From positions 434,001 to 498,000 of the forward strand of contig JAALGY010000008.1 of NCBI GenBank assembly GCA_032358165.1: a DNA stretch of 64,000 bases. Reading direction: 5' to 3'. The translations under genes were made by a program, and so were the position numbers. Below are positions 61,508 to 64,000 of this stretch, piece after piece. Each line of letters begins with the position of its first letter. Position 1 is the stretch's first letter. The stretch is from Diplosphaera chodatii (Eukaryota; Chlorophyta; Trebouxiophyceae; Prasiolales; Stichococcaceae). The notes under the pieces are model-generated. The model was given only the letters and a program-made list of their open reading frames with translations. It searched no databases and was not told where the DNA came from.

Positions 61508-64000
61508 ATGTCGCTCGTTGAGAGGGTCAACGAGAGATTTGCCGAGTCCTATGTGAGTCCCAACTCCTCTGCAGCTGCACGCACGATGTCTGTGACTCTG
61601 TAGCCGGGTGTGCATTTTGCAAACCTTGGTCCTCAGTGCCAAACGTATCCAGCTTCTTTGCTGCAGTCACCACCGCTGCTGCACACACAACCTGCCATCA
61701 ATTGAAGTCGGCACGCATTTCAAGCGTCTGCGGGCCCTGTTACATGACGGCCGCGGGTCTTTAGCCGTGTTCACGAGTGGTTACTGATGACCCGATATCG
61801 GACACGGCGCGCAGGTCGGCCGCTACTTCAAGGTCAAGGAGCGCCGCTCGAACCTCACGACCGAGATGCGCAGTGGCCTCGTCACCTTCCTGACCATGGC
61901 GGTGCGTTTGCTCGCCCTTCCTGGTATCGGCCAACCAGTGTGGCATGCCCTGCACAAAGCACGACAGCTGGGAGGCTGATGACAGCGCATGGCTCTGTCC
62001 TTCCACCTGGAGTCGATGATCCATGGTGGCGGACAACATCGACAACCACTGGCTTGCTTCGTGTGCAACAGTACATCCTGATCGTCAACGCCTCCATCAT
62101 CACGGACTCTGGCGGCGTGTGCACCATCAACGACTGCACAGACCCTAACCCTGGCTGCCCATTCGCTGTCCCGCCTGATCCGGTGCGCAAACTCATCAGC
62201 AGCTGCTGTCGGAACTTTGCTGCACGGATGTGTGCGAATGCTTGCCATTGTGCAATGTGCCGCATCATCAGTCGGTCAGTTGCTGTTGATGTGGCACCTG
62301 CATGGCCCACGACATGCACTCGACTACCCTAGGGCATGAAAGCACTGCACTGATCAGATGTACCCATGCACCACAGGGATACAGCGCATGCCTGGCCGAC
62401 ATGAAGACCAGCATGATTACGGCCACCGCCGCCATCACCATCATCTCCACCTTCGTCATGGCCGTCTTAGCCAACCTGCCCCTCGTGGTCGCCCCTGGCC
62501 TGGGTACGTCATGCTGCACACCATTATTGTCAGAAGTTGTGCTGAAATCATCTAGGACACACGAGCATGGCGGCAGCTGCTCTACTGAGCAGCATATCCC
62601 CGCAAGGTTCTGAGCGCCGACCACTCCGCAGGCCTCAATGCCTACTTCACCTTCAACGTCGTGGGCTTCCACGGCAGCGGCAACGTGCCGTACAAGACCG
62701 CTCTGGCCTGCATCTTCATTGAGGGTGCGCCCTGCTTGCGGCAGACTCGAGCACATCTTCAGTGACGGTTGACCATATCACTTGAGATGTTCACACCATA
62801 AATATAGTCCCACAGCTTTCCGCCTCCAAACCCGCCTTCAAACCTTGTGCCATTTCTACTGCAGGCTGGATCTTCATCATCCTGGCCGTCACTGGTGTTC
62901 GGGGCAAGCTCATCCAGCTGGCACCTCGGTGCGCCTTTCACACCCTGCAGCACCATACTGATGCAAAATGGGTCAGGCGACATGCTGCCCACTTGCTACC
63001 TGCACCCCGATGCGATCGGGAATCGAACTGAAGCCTGTACACGTTGGCATGCAGGTCACTCATGCTTGCCACCTCCGCGGGTATTGGCATGTTCCTGGCT
63101 TTCATCGGCCTGCAGACGTCCAACGGTCTTGGCGTCGTCACCTTCGAGTCCGCCACCCTCGTCACCCTGGGCGCCTGCCCAATCGAAGACCGTGAGTGTC
63201 TCATACCTCAAAAATGTGTATTGTTCTGTCCCAAGCTGCCAGATGCCCTGCTAGGGTTCACATATAGAGTTGCCTGCGCACGGACACTACCTTGCTGCTG
63301 CTACACCATGCTAACAGGGAACACTGCGCTCTGCAAACCGCGCTGTCAGGACTGATGTGCTGGTGGCTCTCTGGTGGCTCTCATGCAGGCGCACCCATGT
63401 ACACGCTGACCCAGGAGGCTGCGTCTCAGGTCTGCAATGCAACTGCCGCCGCCGCTGCCGGCGTCTCCGTCCCCAACCTGGGCAACGCTTCGTCCAACAC
63501 CCAGTGCCGTGAGTCAAGTTCACCTGCGCCGCTTGTGGCATATTCCCATCATGACAGCACTGCAGCCGCAGCCTGAGCACGCCTCTCAGGACTTGTAGTC
63601 TGCATCTCAAAACCGTTCTCTTCTGTTGTGTGCAGTGCGCAACCGCATGGAGTCAGCCACCGTCTGGCTGGGCATCAGCGGGTGCGCACCCTTTTGCATC
63701 CACTTGCTGCGTGACTACCAGCAAAAAGCAGTGCATATGCGTGTGCTGCATCTGGCGCTGATGCTCTATTCTGTTCATGCGTGCAGGCTGGTCGTCATCG
63801 TGATGTGCATGCGTCAGCGCGTGCGCGGTGCCTTCCTTGTCGGCATCCTGTGGGTGACGTTCATCTCGTGGATCCCGGGCCACGCCGCCTCATACCTGGG
63901 CGCGGACTCGCCTATCCCGGGTGAGACACCTGGGCTTACGGGGCACCGCCACCTGCTGCCCAACCTATGCTTACCAGCTGTGTTGGGTGGGTTGCTTTAC
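61508..64000 (+). CDS. AZG-type purine permease (NCS2 family), copy 2, 3' end beyond window
   Basis: Ten exons are phase-consistent: 61508-61552, 61815-61901, 62072-62182, 62377-62503, 62632-62724, 62865-62928, 63055-63191, 63389-63508, 63636-63681 and 63787-63920; the window ends in an intron. Blocks include [139 protein letters not shown] and [19 protein letters not shown]. It is a clear paralogue of the permease at 55.6-60.4 kb on the other strand: exon 1 is 15 codons in both. The most diverged parts are exon 1 and the external loop after TDSGG. Expected role: proton-coupled purine uptake at the plasma membrane. The C-terminal half, with the FVES segment, lies outside. Confidence 0.93.

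Overview
The window looks like nuclear DNA of a green alga, probably a chlorophyte of the Chlorella/trebouxiophyte type. It is GC-rich, with strong C/G third positions in the highly expressed genes. Most genes are cut by many short GT-AG introns (about 70-450 nt). TGTAA, the usual chlorophyte polyadenylation signal, lies after several stops. The gene set is plant-like: plastid 2-Cys peroxiredoxin, plastid class I aldolase, plastid-type NFU scaffold, AZG purine permeases, a CRM-domain protein. I cannot name the species. Gene models were assembled by hand from reading frame, splice dinucleotides, intron phase and family motifs. Exon positions given as exact were phase-checked; others are approximate.

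Layout. 1-11 kb: two tandem SET-domain methyltransferase genes on the + strand. The first is only a 3' part; the second is complete and models as 19 exons and 1,258 codons, with two SUMO-interacting-like motifs. 11.8-12.4 kb: a tiny lysine-rich protein. 12.8-15.85 kb (-): a GIY-YIG domain fused to an NFU Fe-S scaffold, divergent from 2-Cys peroxiredoxin at 16.1 kb (+). 17.2-18.4 kb (-): secreted protein of unknown function. 18.7-20.4 kb (+): HAD hydrolase. 20.9-22.1 kb (+): intronless aldolase. 23.2-28.6 kb (+): secreted 5'-nucleotidase with a cysteine/arginine-rich head and a proline linker. 29.2-32.1 kb (-): papain-family protease. 32.5-35.2 kb (+): spermidine-synthase-like methyltransferase. 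35.6-39.1 kb (-): SKA3-like candidate. 39.8-41.8 kb (+): monoacylglycerol-lipase-like hydrolase. 42.65-49.2 kb (-): long PLAC8-type protein. 50.1-51.6 kb (-): CRM domain followed by an hnRNP-Q-acidic-domain-like module. 51.9-52.4 kb (+): uL18-like protein, followed after only 9 nt by a makorin E3 ligase gene (52.4-55.0 kb, +). 55.6-60.4 kb (-) and 61.5-64 kb (+): two AZG-type purine permeases, head to head.

How the genes relate. Most are unrelated housekeeping or accessory genes. Three arrangements suggest coordination: the 248-nt divergent interval between the NFU fusion and peroxiredoxin (both plastid redox/Fe-S), the head-to-head permeases, and the uL18/makorin pair, whose spacing resembles the nuclear polycistronic loci known in green algae. 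The best candidates for something new are the GIY-YIG/NFU fusion, the CRM plus acidic-domain combination, the uL18/makorin pair and the chimeric 5'-nucleotidase. I saw no mobile elements, CRISPR arrays, tRNA or rRNA genes.
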